Counted from the stretch's first letter, positions 1 through 8,262 are shown. The stretch: 64,000 nucleotides of DNA from Jutongia hominis (GCF_014384965.1 NZ_JACRSW010000001.1:62001-126000), one strand, 5' to 3'. The notes: generated from the letters alone by a model not told the origin. Program-made: numbers and translations.

Positions 1-71
1 TGCAACAGTCCTATAAAATCCATATGCCCAAAAATTGCGATCAGCTTCTGGGCAGCTCCATTTTTATCCAT
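1..71 (-). CDS. Partial CDS, N-terminus of an unrecognised protein
   Basis: Only the first 23 codons are inside the window, beginning MDKNGAAQKLIAIF and running off the left edge. A GGAAGG ribosome binding site lies just upstream of the ATG at 71. The start is 18 nt after the stop of the U32-family gene, so the two are probably cotranscribed. The visible part is too short to assign a family. Confidence 0.6.
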   Translation of the reverse strand, partial: MDKNGAAQKLIAIFGHMDFIGLL

Positions 72-89
72 GCTTCCTTCCTTTCTGTT

Positions 90-2732
90 TTACTCTATTC
101 CAAGATCAAAATGCCCACGCTGTGTCTTGCATGGCATATTTCCCTGTAAGATCCGTTCTACTAGTGATGCACTTTCTGTTGTAAAAGAATAACGGATACT
201 TCCGGCTATCGTTGTGCTTTGATCGGCAATCTCTTCTAAATACAACGGAATGTCCTGATAAATAATATTATAACAATATCTACAGTAGTTTACACAAACA
301 AAACGACGTTTTTTCTGATCTTCAAAAACGATCTGCTTGTGCCATTCTTTTGGATCCTGACAAACACACACCTTTTGGTTTGCCTGTATGCATTGTGCCG
401 AAACCATCAAAGGAATCTTACCATATACCGGTATTTCCATTGGTTCATAATTCTGAAAGGCTTCTAATTCTCTTTTGGTTGCTTCAAGTGATGTGCTAAA
501 CAATGTCACATTCTGCTCTTTCCAAAAACGCTGTGCTTCTTCATTCATCACATACATATTGTGATCAAGCCGTATCCGAAGCTTTTCTTTTGGAATATAT
601 TTTGTTAGAAATGCAAACGATTCCGTGTTGCGGATCAGATAACCATCCCATATATCTTCGATCAAAGGAATATCTTTTTGCCCGTAAGCATTCTCTCTGA
701 TTATTTGAATTTTATGTTCAAAACGATCCCATATTGCATGACGGAAGATCACAGGCATTGCAAGCCAGACTTCTTTTTGCTTTTCTTTTGCAAGATGATA
801 TGCCTGTGACAGCTCTTTTTCAGTCATGACTGCCGTTTCGAAATAGATCCGGTCAACTTTCGGATTGGCACATACCGCTGCCGCCTGTTCAAAAGTTGTT
901 ACAGACGTGGCAATTTGAGGTTTAAGGCTTTCCTTTGATACAGCATGTCCTTTTTGATCATCCTTTTCCCTATTATTTATATCTTCGGATATTACAGTGT
1001 CTTTTCCCATGTTATCCATGTTTTCGGACATTACAATGTCTTTTCCCATGTTATCCATGTCTTCAAACATTACAGTGTCTTTTCCCATATTATCCATGTC
1101 TTCGGACATTACAATGTCTTTTCCCATGTTATCCATGTCTTCAGGCGTTACAGTATCCTCTCGCCAAAATTGTGCTAAGAACTGTTTGCGCACCTGTTCA
1201 AAAGCATCTCTTCTTAGCTGCTTAATCGCACCTACCGGTAAAAAAACATTTTCTTCTGCTTCTATAGAAAGCTTTTCAAAATAAAACGGACTGTTTCCTG
1301 TCTTTTGCAATATCTTACGAATATCCGATTCATCGATTGCTCTTTTTTTCGCTTTCTGACAGATTTCTCCCTGACAACAGATTGTCTGCCCTTTCAAAGT
1401 GACGGTTAAGGACAGAGGCTGTCCTTTTTGGGCAACACAGTGTCCCTGCACACTGACCTGTTCGTTTGTCCTTAAATAATCCTGTACGATTTTTTCTAAC
1501 AATACCGCATTTTTCGTACGGTATACCTGATCTCCTATACGAATCTCAGAACCCTTTTTATAACGTGCTGTCACTAGTGTACCTGCCGGTACATCTTCTC
1601 CTAATGTATATTCATAAGACGGTGTCAGCGAATGATTCCGAAACTCTACAACGTCCTGTGCATGGATCGTTTTTTGCACTTTATAGATTACTTCTTTTGG
1701 ATTAACTTTTTGAACGGTTCCGACTAGCACGCCACCATGTTTCGGACGTTTCGAAGCTAACATCGTTCCTTTTTGTCCCGGATGTCTCTGCGCACTGTCA
1801 CCTGCCTGTCCGGTCAGATATCCCTGCGTAAAGCCTTCCCGGTTATAAAGATCGGAAAGATTTTGTAAATCTTCTTCCCATTCTTTTTGATTTTTCTTAA
1901 TATAATCCCGATACTTTTCTTTTCCGAGTGCAAAATAAAGATCTACGTATTTGCGATACATGGAAGTAACAAATGCAGTGTACTCTGTTCTTTTCATTCT
2001 TCCTTCAATCTTAAAAGAATCAATTCCGGCTTCGATCATTTCTGCAAGATACGGAAGGTTACAAAGTTCTTTCGGACTTAACAGATAAGCATCTTCTGAC
2101 CGATTCTGCTCTGCCATATGATATGGCAGACGGCATGGCTGGGCACATCTTCCACGGTTTCCGCTTCGTCCGCCAAGCATGCTGCTAAAAAGACATTGAC
2201 CGGAATAACAATAGCATAGCGCACCATGCACAAAAACTTCCAATTCCATAGAAGTTTCCCTACGCATCGTACAAAGCTCCCGTAAAGTCAATTCTCTTGC
2301 CGGAACAATACGGTTGACATGATATTTTTCAAGAAATTCTTTTCCTTTTCCCATGGTCAATGTCATCTGTGTGCTGGCATGGATCGCAAGTTTCGGAAAA
2401 TGGCGGCTGATAAAACGTAACACGCCCATATCCTGTACGATCACGGCATCCAGTCCCGCTTCATAATAAGGACGCAGATATGAAAAAAGTGCTTCTTTGA
2501 TCTCACGATCTTTTAACACCGTATTGACTGTCATATAAAGTTTGACATCATGCAAATGACAATATGCGATCGCTTCTAACATTTCATCCTGATCCAGGTT
2601 GTTGGCAAATGCTCTGGCTCCAAATCGGTTTCCACCAATATAAACAGCATTGCAGCCTGCTGCGATCGCTGCCTTTAATCCCTCCATTGATCCTGCCGGT
2701 GCAAGAATTTCCGGTTTTGCTCTTTTTGTCAT
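90..2732 (-). CDS. Peptidase U32 family protein (RlhA/TrhP-like RNA hydroxylation factor) with C-terminal extension
   Basis: This 880-aa protein has the U32 fold at its N-terminus (LAPAGS at about 11-15) and the family signature around residues 165-200, with Cys173, Cys180, Cys196 and Cys200 in CYCYSGQC and RCAQPC contexts. Characterised relatives (E. coli RlhA and TrhP, Bacillus TrhP1/2) are needed for prephenate-dependent hydroxylation of 23S rRNA or tRNA wobble uridine rather than being proteases, and the conserved cysteines suit a metal or Fe-S site. A DUF3656-like region follows (about 385-500), as in RlhA. Residues about 525-586 hold a low-complexity tandem repeat encoded by a 39-bp minisatellite that interrupts the C-terminal half. 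The start at 2732 follows GTGAGGATATATT. Which RNA is modified is not visible here. Confidence 0.85.
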   Translation of the reverse strand: MTKRAKPEILAPAGSMEGLKAAIAAGCNAVYIGGNRFGARAFANNLDQDEMLEAIAYCHLHDVKLYMTVNTVLKDREIKEALFSYLRPYYEAGLDAVIVQDMGVLRFISRHFPKLAIHASTQMTLTMGKGKEFLEKYHVNRIVPARELTLRELCTMRRETSMELEVFVHGALCYCYSGQCLFSSMLGGRSGNRGRCAQPCRLPYHMAEQNRSEDAYLLSPKELCNLPYLAEMIEAGIDSFKIEGRMKRTEYTAFVTSMYRKYVDLYFALGKEKYRDYIKKNQKEWEEDLQNLSDLYNREGFTQGYLTGQAGDSAQRHPGQKGTMLASKRPKHGGVLVGTVQKVNPKEVIYKVQKTIHAQDVVEFRNHSLTPSYEYTLGEDVPAGTLVTARYKKGSEIRIGDQVYRTKNAVLLEKIVQDYLRTNEQVSVQGHCVAQKGQPLSLTVTLKGQTICCQGEICQKAKKRAIDESDIRKILQKTGNSPFYFEKLSIEAEENVFLPVGAIKQLRRDAFEQVRKQFLAQFWREDTVTPEDMDNMGKDIVMSEDMDNMGKDTVMFEDMDNMGKDIVMSENMDNMGKDTVISEDINNREKDDQKGHAVSKESLKPQIATSVTTFEQAAAVCANPKVDRIYFETAVMTEKELSQAYHLAKEKQKEVWLAMPVIFRHAIWDRFEHKIQIIRENAYGQKDIPLIEDIWDGYLIRNTESFAFLTKYIPKEKLRIRLDHNMYVMNEEAQRFWKEQNVTLFSTSLEATKRELEAFQNYEPMEIPVYGKIPLMVSAQCIQANQKVCVCQDPKEWHKQIVFEDQKKRRFVCVNYCRYCYNIIYQDIPLYLEEIADQSTTIAGSIRYSFTTESASLVERILQGNMPCKTQRGHFDLGIE
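962..1157. repeat. In-frame 39-bp tandem repeat (4 to 5 copies) inside the U32 gene
   Basis: The marker CTTTTCCCAT recurs at 1001, 1040, 1079 and 1118, an exact 39-bp period, with a degenerate extra copy at the left end. Each copy encodes 13 residues of the type EDMDNMGKDIVMS. Differences between copies are mostly one- or two-base changes, which indicates recent slippage expansion in a linker. Confidence 0.95.
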
Positions 2733-2750
2733 AATATATCCTCACCTGTT

Positions 2751-2780
2751 AAAAAAGGCCGTGTATCACACACAGCCTTT
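2751..2780 (-). terminator. Intrinsic terminator after zapA
   Basis: The stem AAAGGC plus CGTGT pairs with CACAC plus GCCTTT around an ATCA loop. On the minus strand it is followed by six T. It lies 9 nt past the zapA stop and just before the U32 start codon, so the U32 gene may also depend on readthrough or its own promoter. Confidence 0.85.
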
Positions 2781-2788
2781 CTTTTTTC

Positions 2789-3331
2789 TTACTTTTTATA
2801 CCCTACTGTATTGCTTTTGGAAATGCTGCTATTTAATGCATTTCCTGTGGAAGTCTTTTCCTCTGTTTCTTTCGGATCCGTCTGACTGTCGTCTTGGGAA
2901 TCCTCTGCGTTCTCTTTGGAACTGCTTTGTGCTTTTGTCTCTAACTGAATCAACTTACGTTCGAGCTCTCTTTTTTCTTCTTTCAGGCTTTTATTTTTCT
3001 TTTCCTGCTTCTCTAAACGGCTTTTCAGATCAATCATATCATGTTTCATATGAAAAATCTCTTTTTCAAGATCTTCGTTATCTTTTTGTAAATTAACAAC
3101 AACATCCTGTGCTTTATAATAATCATCGGACAGATTGATCGCTAACAAGATATTTTTCATTTCCTGATCTAACTTTGGAAAAGAATCACTTTTCTTAAAT
3201 TCATCATATTTTGAATTGATATGCGTCGCAATTTTCTGCATGTATTCGCTGCTCTCATAGCCGCTGATAATATATGTTCTTCCATTAATGATCACTTCAA
3301 CATCATTTTTTGTATTCATAACCTGATCCAT
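2789..3331 (-). CDS. zapA: Cell division protein ZapA with long coiled-coil tail
   Basis: The N-terminal ~95 residues match the ZapA family: a short beta hairpin around NDVEVIINGRTYIISG, then the helix with MQKIATHIN, then LAINLSDDYYKAQ. ZapA binds FtsZ and promotes bundling of protofilaments in the Z ring. Residues about 80-140 form a highly charged coiled coil, and the last 40 are a polar Ser/Glu/Asp tail. At 180 aa the protein is much longer than the ~85-110 aa typical of Bacillus ZapA, but extended forms are usual in Clostridia. The start could be Met1 or Met6. It lies 15 nt after the upstream coiled-coil gene and is followed by a terminator. Confidence 0.9.
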   Translation of the reverse strand: MDQVMNTKNDVEVIINGRTYIISGYESSEYMQKIATHINSKYDEFKKSDSFPKLDQEMKNILLAINLSDDYYKAQDVVVNLQKDNEDLEKEIFHMKHDMIDLKSRLEKQEKKNKSLKEEKRELERKLIQLETKAQSSSKENAEDSQDDSQTDPKETEEKTSTGNALNSSISKSNTVGYKK

Positions 3332-3346
3332 CCCCTTTTGTGCAGA

Positions 3347-3970
3347 CTATTCTTCTCCTTCGTCCTCATAATCTTCTTCGTAAGGCTCTTCCTGTGGCTG
3401 TTGCGATTCTGTTTCCGGCTGTGGTTCATTTGCCTGAAGAAGCTCTGCTTTGTTCTTACGGATGATCTCAAGATATCCACTCAAAGCAGTTTCTAAGGCT
3501 TTGGAATTATTCAAGGTGCTTTCATATGCTTTTGCAATGACTTTTTCTGCCATATCCATCATATCTGTTGTATAATAAATCGCACCACTTCCCATCTCAT
3601 CTGCTTGCTTTCTGGCATTGGCAATGATACGTTCTGCTTCTTCATTTGCATTGGCAACAGTAATTTCTGCCTGCTGGTATGCTTCCTGCATAATGTTATG
3701 TTCTTCAACAAGTGCACTATACTGTTCCTGTGCATCTGCTAAAATATCTGCTGCCTTCTTTTCGGCATCCTCTAAAATAGCATCCCTCTGGCTTAGCATC
3801 TTGCGATAACGCTTGATCTCTTCCGGTGCATCGCGTCGAAGATCATCTAAAAGATCATACAGATCATTCTTTGGAACGATTACTTTTGTGGAAGAAAAAC
3901 TTTGCATCTTACAGCTCTCTACAAAACCGTAAATGTCTTCTATCTTCTGTTCAATTCTGCTTTCCTGCAT
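3347..3970 (-). CDS. Coiled-coil protein, DivIVA/AtpF-like
   Basis: This 207-aa protein has a short globular N-terminus (about 1-50) with KVIVPKNDLYDLLDDLR. A long alanine- and glutamate-rich coiled coil follows (about 55-180, with AEKKAADILADAQEQ and ANEEAERIIANARKQ), and then an acidic Gln/Glu tail. Proteins of this kind next to coaD in Clostridia are usually annotated as ATPase or V-type ATPase subunit H because of the coiled coil, but there is no nucleotide-binding motif. The heptads resemble DivIVA/GpsB or the b-subunit of F-ATPase. Lying between coaD and zapA, it may help with division or envelope positioning, which is inference. Confidence 0.7.
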   Translation of the reverse strand: MQESRIEQKIEDIYGFVESCKMQSFSSTKVIVPKNDLYDLLDDLRRDAPEEIKRYRKMLSQRDAILEDAEKKAADILADAQEQYSALVEEHNIMQEAYQQAEITVANANEEAERIIANARKQADEMGSGAIYYTTDMMDMAEKVIAKAYESTLNNSKALETALSGYLEIIRKNKAELLQANEPQPETESQQPQEEPYEEDYEDEGEE

Positions 3971-3987
3971 ATGTACCTCCCCATTTG

Positions 3988-4467
3988 CTATTTACTCTTT
4001 TTTGTTTGTAATTTGTCAAATACGAAATCAGGTACCATCCTTTTGATATCGCCACCAAAACGATAGATCTCCTTTACTCCACTCGAACTGATATAAGAAT
4101 ACTCCGGAAGTGTTGCCAGAAAAATCGTATCTGCATTTGTATTCATTTTGTAATTTGCCTGTGCAAGTGGCAGTTCGTAAGAAAAATCCTGCGCACTTCT
4201 AAGTCCACGCACAATCACATCTGCATTCTTTTCTTCTACAAAATCAACCAAAAGACCTTCAAAAGATGTTATCTCTATGTTCGGAATTTCTTTTGTCAGC
4301 TCCTTTAGCATCTCTACTCTTTCTTCTAAAGAAAACAAAGGCACCTTCCCGATATTAACTAAAACACCTACTATCAGCTTATCAAACATTGCCGCACTTC
4401 TTTTTATCAAGTCTAAATGTCCATTCGTCACGGGATCGAAACTTCCCGGAAAAACTGCTGTTTTCAT
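3988..4467 (-). CDS. coaD: Phosphopantetheine adenylyltransferase
   Basis: It catalyses transfer of AMP from ATP to 4'-phosphopantetheine, the penultimate step of coenzyme A synthesis. The protein is 159 aa from the chosen start MKTAVFPGSFDP. It shows the nucleotidyltransferase motif VTNGH (about 13-17) and the C-terminal SYISSSGVKEI segment corresponding to the ISSTxxR loop. The ATG at 4467 has AGGAG a few bases upstream and gives the usual family N-terminus. An in-frame start at 4497 overlaps the rsmD end and has no good ribosome binding site. It follows rsmD by 22 nt, as in many Firmicutes. Confidence 0.95.
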   Translation of the reverse strand: MKTAVFPGSFDPVTNGHLDLIKRSAAMFDKLIVGVLVNIGKVPLFSLEERVEMLKELTKEIPNIEITSFEGLLVDFVEEKNADVIVRGLRSAQDFSYELPLAQANYKMNTNADTIFLATLPEYSYISSSGVKEIYRFGGDIKRMVPDFVFDKLQTKKSK

Positions 4468-4489
4468 TCTTCTCCTCATCTGCTTGTCT

Positions 4490-5059
4490 TTATGCATCGC
4501 TTTCTTTTGTCACACGCAAAAAAACATGACGGTTTGTCTTATATTCTTTAACCCGTTCCATATCACAATCAAAATTTTCCATATATGAGATATCTGTATC
4601 TTTTGCTGTCTCTACAATAATCTGCGTTCCTTCCCGTACCAGAGAGGATTCTAACAGATACGGTATGATCTTTTCTTCGAATCCCTTACGGTAAGGCGGA
4701 TCCATAAAAATAATATCAAACGGACGGTTCAACGTTTCTAACCGACGTAATGCCTGCATAACATCCATCGCCATAACCTGTGACTGATCCAAAAAGCCGG
4801 TTGCTTTTAAATTCTGCTTGATACAGCTTACGGCTTCTTTTCCATTTTCCACAAAAACAGCCTCTTTTGCACCTCTGCTCAGAGCTTCAATCCCGATACC
4901 GCCGCTACCGCTAAACAGATCCAAAAAGCGAATATCATACAAATCGGATTGTAATATATTAAATAATGTTTCCTTAATTCTGTCCGTTGTTGGTCTGGTG
5001 CCATCTCCGGATGGGCATACCAGATTTCTTCTTCTTGCAATACCTGCAATTACTCTCAT
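4490..5059 (-). CDS. rsmD: 16S rRNA (guanine(966)-N(2))-methyltransferase
   Basis: This SAM-dependent Rossmann methyltransferase modifies G966 of 16S rRNA. Motif I is FLDLFSGSGGIGIEAL (about 45-60). The N2-guanine motif DPPY lies near residue 118 in IIFMDPPYRKG. The N-terminus MRVIAGIARRRNL and RPTTDRIKETLFNIL are characteristic. The ATG at 5059 is preferred over a GTG two codons upstream because GAGGTG lies at the correct distance. Gene order rsmD-coaD is conserved. Confidence 0.95.
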   Translation of the reverse strand: MRVIAGIARRRNLVCPSGDGTRPTTDRIKETLFNILQSDLYDIRFLDLFSGSGGIGIEALSRGAKEAVFVENGKEAVSCIKQNLKATGFLDQSQVMAMDVMQALRRLETLNRPFDIIFMDPPYRKGFEEKIIPYLLESSLVREGTQIIVETAKDTDISYMENFDCDMERVKEYKTNRHVFLRVTKESDA

Positions 5060-5120
5060 ATGCACCTCACCATCATTTCTTCAAATACAAAGTTCATTGT
5101 AACACATTCCTATAGTACGG

Positions 5121-6938
5121 TCAAACAACGACATCTTCTTTTTTCAATGTGATCAGATCCTCCTTTTGCGGATTTTCCATTTTTACTAAACGGTTTGCCT
5201 GATTCATCACAATCTTCTCAAAGAAGTTACGGATTCCTCGGGCATTTCCAAACTCTGCCCATTCCTGTCCTTTTTTATGATAAAGAATGTTCAATACACG
5301 TTTCTTGGCAGATTCTTCTATCTTAAGTCCGGCATCTTTTGTCATAACTTCTAAAATTTCTACAAGTTCTTTCTTCGTATAATCCCTAAACTCAATGAAT
5401 TTGTTAAAACGTGATATCAGACCCGTGTTACTTTTTAGAAATGTCTTCATTTCCTCTGTATAACCTGCAACGATAACAATTAAGTTATCACGGTGATCTT
5501 CCATTAATTTTACTAAAGCATCGATCGCTTCGCTCCCAAAATCATTTGGTACATCAGGATTAACTAATGAATAGGCTTCATCAATAAATAAAATACCTCC
5601 TAATGCCTGTTCCACAATATCATGTACTTTCATTGCTGTCTGACCGACATAACCTGCAACAAGACCGGAACGATCTGTCTCGATCACTTTTCCATCCGAA
5701 AGGATACCAAGTTCTTTATAGATCTTTGCGACCAGTCTGGCTACTGTTGTCTTGCCGGTTCCCGGACTGCCTGTAAAGACCATATGATAGGACATGTCCA
5801 TTTCAGGAATATTCATCTGGCTTCGTAATTTTCGAATCTTGATCAAATTGATCAAAGACTGGATCTCTTCTTTGACATTAGCAAGCCCCACCAAACTATT
5901 TAATTCATCCAAAAGCTCCTGAATCCTCTTTTCATGTGCTTCTTTTTCTCTTTGCTCGCGCTCCTGGATTCGCTTCTTTACCTGTAAAAACTGCTCTTTT
6001 GCCTGGGCAGAGATTTCTAATTCTTCTTTTTCGCTAAGTTCCTGCTCTCTTTTTTCTCGTTCTTCTTTCGAAAGCTGCGAAATATCCAACGTCTGATCGC
6101 TGTTGCTGTCTTCTGAAAGCAGCTTTTCATCATTTGTGTGATCTGTCTGATCCGACTGCGTATTCTCTTGTTCTTGTAAGTCTTTTACAGTCTGCTGTCT
6201 GTTTTCTTTTTTAGAATGTTTCTCACTCTCTTGTATCTTTTTCTTTTCTTCTGTATGTAACGCATCTTCCGGCAGCATTTCTATCGGACGTTCTATCTTA
6301 GCAACTGCAAGCGGTCCTGCCATAGCCGATCTTTTCTTTTTGCGTTCTTCAATGTTTTGCTTAATACAGCAGCCGATCTCATCTCCGCTGATCTTTCCAA
6401 AAATATAGCGAAAATGTTCATCCTGCGTTTTATCATTCACATAATAACTGATCTTATTGTAATATTTCTGGATAAATTCATTGATCTTAGCATCTTTACC
6501 TGTATTCAGATATGCCATACATAAAAGGATATTTAACAATCCATCTAAGAAATATTCGGTAATGTCTGCTCCTTTTTCTTTGTCATACAGACTACATAAC
6601 TGAATCAGGATCGGAGGCATATGATACATTTTTTCTGTATCGTTCTTTAACTCTTCATCAATCGTGATCTGCGATGAGATTGCAAAAGGGTTGCTGATCG
6701 GAACTGTCTGAATAAAAGTCAGCTGGCTGTCTAATACATTTCCACAATGAATTGCAAGATTCATCAGTACTGACTGCACATACATATCAAGCACCTCTGT
6801 ACTTGACTGCTGCATGACCTGCCTTGCTTTATCCCAAAATCCGGATGTCTCTAATGTCTGACAATATAATGCCAGTTTATCATAATTTTCTTTTCCAAGT
6901 TCAAAAAGCTGTTCATCCGTATAAATTCCGGCTGTCAT
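5121..6938 (-). CDS. AAA ATPase of the CbbX/SpoVK/EccA type with unknown N-terminal domain
   Basis: This 605-aa protein has a helical N-terminal region (about 1-200) containing TDEQLFELGKENYDKLALY, a highly charged Glu/Lys/Gln linker (about 200-335), and one AAA+ module. Walker A GSPGTGKTT is at about 385, Walker B GGILFIDEAYS at about 444, and the sensor-1 region VIVAGYTEEM follows. The ATPase part matches the CbbX-like family that includes sporulation protein SpoVK and ESX EccA. The N-terminal domain is not recognised. The ATG at 6938 follows GGGAGGTG; the frame stays open to 7016, but that extension runs through an inverted repeat and has no ribosome binding site. A short member of the window's hairpin family ends 22 nt before the start. 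Confidence 0.85.
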   Translation of the reverse strand: MTAGIYTDEQLFELGKENYDKLALYCQTLETSGFWDKARQVMQQSSTEVLDMYVQSVLMNLAIHCGNVLDSQLTFIQTVPISNPFAISSQITIDEELKNDTEKMYHMPPILIQLCSLYDKEKGADITEYFLDGLLNILLCMAYLNTGKDAKINEFIQKYYNKISYYVNDKTQDEHFRYIFGKISGDEIGCCIKQNIEERKKKRSAMAGPLAVAKIERPIEMLPEDALHTEEKKKIQESEKHSKKENRQQTVKDLQEQENTQSDQTDHTNDEKLLSEDSNSDQTLDISQLSKEEREKREQELSEKEELEISAQAKEQFLQVKKRIQEREQREKEAHEKRIQELLDELNSLVGLANVKEEIQSLINLIKIRKLRSQMNIPEMDMSYHMVFTGSPGTGKTTVARLVAKIYKELGILSDGKVIETDRSGLVAGYVGQTAMKVHDIVEQALGGILFIDEAYSLVNPDVPNDFGSEAIDALVKLMEDHRDNLIVIVAGYTEEMKTFLKSNTGLISRFNKFIEFRDYTKKELVEILEVMTKDAGLKIEESAKKRVLNILYHKKGQEWAEFGNARGIRNFFEKIVMNQANRLVKMENPQKEDLITLKKEDVVV

Positions 6939-6960
6939 CCAGACACCTCCCTTCTTTTTT

Positions 6961-6994
6961 ATGTACTCTCGGTAAGAAGATTCCGAGAGTACAT
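6961..6994 (-). repeat. Hairpin element copy 1 (short form)
   Basis: A perfect 12-bp inverted repeat, ATGTACTCTCGG and CCGAGAGTACAT, flanks a 10-nt loop. Read in the direction of the downstream ATPase gene it contains CTCTCGGAATCTTC and ends GAGAGTACAT exactly 22 nt before the ATG. It is an internally deleted form of the elements at 14602 and 46372. No U-run follows in the sense direction, so it is not a normal terminator for that strand. Confidence 0.85.
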
Positions 6995-7159
6995 TTTTCA
7001 CGATCTGTCTGCACACTCATAGCTATCATATCACATTTTGTATTATTTTTTAATCTTTTTTATGTGATATCTCTGTGTTTTTATGCTATAACCACAAAAA
7101 TCCCCTTTTTTACTCTCTCAAAAATATACTGTCCGATTATTTGCTGTTTTCCGTTTGTC

Positions 7160-8149
7160 TCAATCTTTCTGTGTCTTATTCTGATAGTGGATTGTTTCTT
7201 CCTGCAAAACAGGGTAAACCACTACTTTCTTTCCATCCAGATCTTCTTCATGCATATCAACTGCGTTGATCTGGTGGTTAAAGTAAGTTGTATAATAATA
7301 AATTCCTTTTGATGCATTACAGCAGGAAGTATAGATCGTATATTCATATGCTCCTTCCTTGACTTCACAGCATCCTTTTGACTGCTCTACCGTGCCCATA
7401 ATATGAAAGAACTGCCCTACGCTGTCCTCTTCCTTTTGTGTTGCGATCGCATTCAACTTTGTAAAAGCAGCCCGAACAAAACGGGAAGCAGACGAAAGAT
7501 CACCCGGCAGCCCCAATGCACCCATACCGCGACTGTAAGTCTGAAGTTTTAACCGTTCACTAAACAGGTTCTTAGGCTGCTTGGGTGACAGGTGCATATA
7601 ATTGTTTAACTGAAACATCTGCTGTGGAAATGGCGGGTTATTTGTCAATACTCCGACCGGATTGTCATATACAAACAGACCTTCTTCGACAGCTTCTACC
7701 GTGATCGTTTCTTTCTCATCCGCAATCAGCCAATGCAATGGAGATACCGGAAACGATTCATGAAATGCAAGATTGGTCACATTGATCTTTTCTAACAGTT
7801 CACGCACTTCTTTTACGGTACTGCACTGTCCTAATATCCATGGGATCAATTCAAACGATGCAATATTATCTTTTCCTTCTTTTTCTTTTCCATAACAGGC
7901 GTTTCCGACAAAGTTTAACCCGGCCATACCAAGCCCTTTTTCATTGACCGCCTCATAATACAACGGATAGCCGCCTGCCACATGTGCCATCCCGATCAAG
8001 GCATAATGCTCGTTACACTTCGCACCATTGCGAAAAGCAAACGGATACTGACGTGGCGTGATCACGATCTCTTCTCCATAAGAGCTTTCATAATCTAATG
8101 TACGTCCAAAATAAAAATCCTTTGTTTTATATGCTAATGCTGTACACAT
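7160..8149 (-). CDS. bsh: Choloylglycine hydrolase / linear amide C-N hydrolase (bile salt hydrolase family)
   Basis: This 329-aa Ntn-hydrolase begins MCTALAYKT, so Cys2 becomes the N-terminal nucleophile after removal of Met. The other family catalytic residues are in place: Arg16 and Asp19 in GRTLDY, Asn79 in GLGMAGLNF, Asn170/171 in VLTNNPPF and Arg223 in SSASRFVRAAF. The set matches bile salt hydrolases, which deconjugate glycine- or taurine-conjugated bile acids. Penicillin V acylases and acyl-homoserine-lactone acylases share the fold, so the substrate needs a test. There is no signal peptide, consistent with a cytoplasmic enzyme. Its stop is followed by 165 nt before the hairpin element and AAA ATPase gene. 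A 13-bp inverted repeat lies over the probable promoter. Confidence 0.88.
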   Translation of the reverse strand: MCTALAYKTKDFYFGRTLDYESSYGEEIVITPRQYPFAFRNGAKCNEHYALIGMAHVAGGYPLYYEAVNEKGLGMAGLNFVGNACYGKEKEGKDNIASFELIPWILGQCSTVKEVRELLEKINVTNLAFHESFPVSPLHWLIADEKETITVEAVEEGLFVYDNPVGVLTNNPPFPQQMFQLNNYMHLSPKQPKNLFSERLKLQTYSRGMGALGLPGDLSSASRFVRAAFTKLNAIATQKEEDSVGQFFHIMGTVEQSKGCCEVKEGAYEYTIYTSCCNASKGIYYYTTYFNHQINAVDMHEEDLDGKKVVVYPVLQEETIHYQNKTQKD

Positions 8150-8207
8150 ATTCTACCTCTTTTCTTTCTTGATATATTTCGTACCCAGCGAACAAATTTT
8201 CTGCGTA

Positions 8208-8250
8208 GCAGTATAGGAAATTCTGTAGAAAACAAACTTTCCTGTACTGC
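8208..8250. promoter_or_regulatory. Inverted repeat over the probable bsh promoter
   Basis: GCAGTATAGGAAA (8208-8220) and TTTCCTGTACTGC (8238-8250) are 13-bp arms with one mismatch and 17 nt between. The minus-strand -10-like hexamer TATACT (8210-8215) lies in one arm, about 55-60 nt from the bsh ATG. No strong -35 is seen. The arrangement suits an operator, or a hairpin at the start of the transcript. Confidence 0.5.
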
Positions 8251-8262
8251 AAATTCATACTA

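Noticed and set aside
962..1157. Regular repeats that might be read as a CRISPR array
   Set aside because: The units are directly tandem without unique spacers, and they are in frame within a protein gene. No cas genes are present in the window.
935..1284. Three overlapping plus-strand frames with repeated short peptides opposite the U32 gene
   Set aside because: They are antisense shadows of the 39-bp repeat; all frames stay open because the repeat length is a multiple of three. No ribosome binding site.
6939..7016. 26-codon N-terminal extension of the AAA ATPase
   Set aside because: The extension is translated from the hairpin element and a strong GGGAGGTG site lies just before the internal ATG at 6938.
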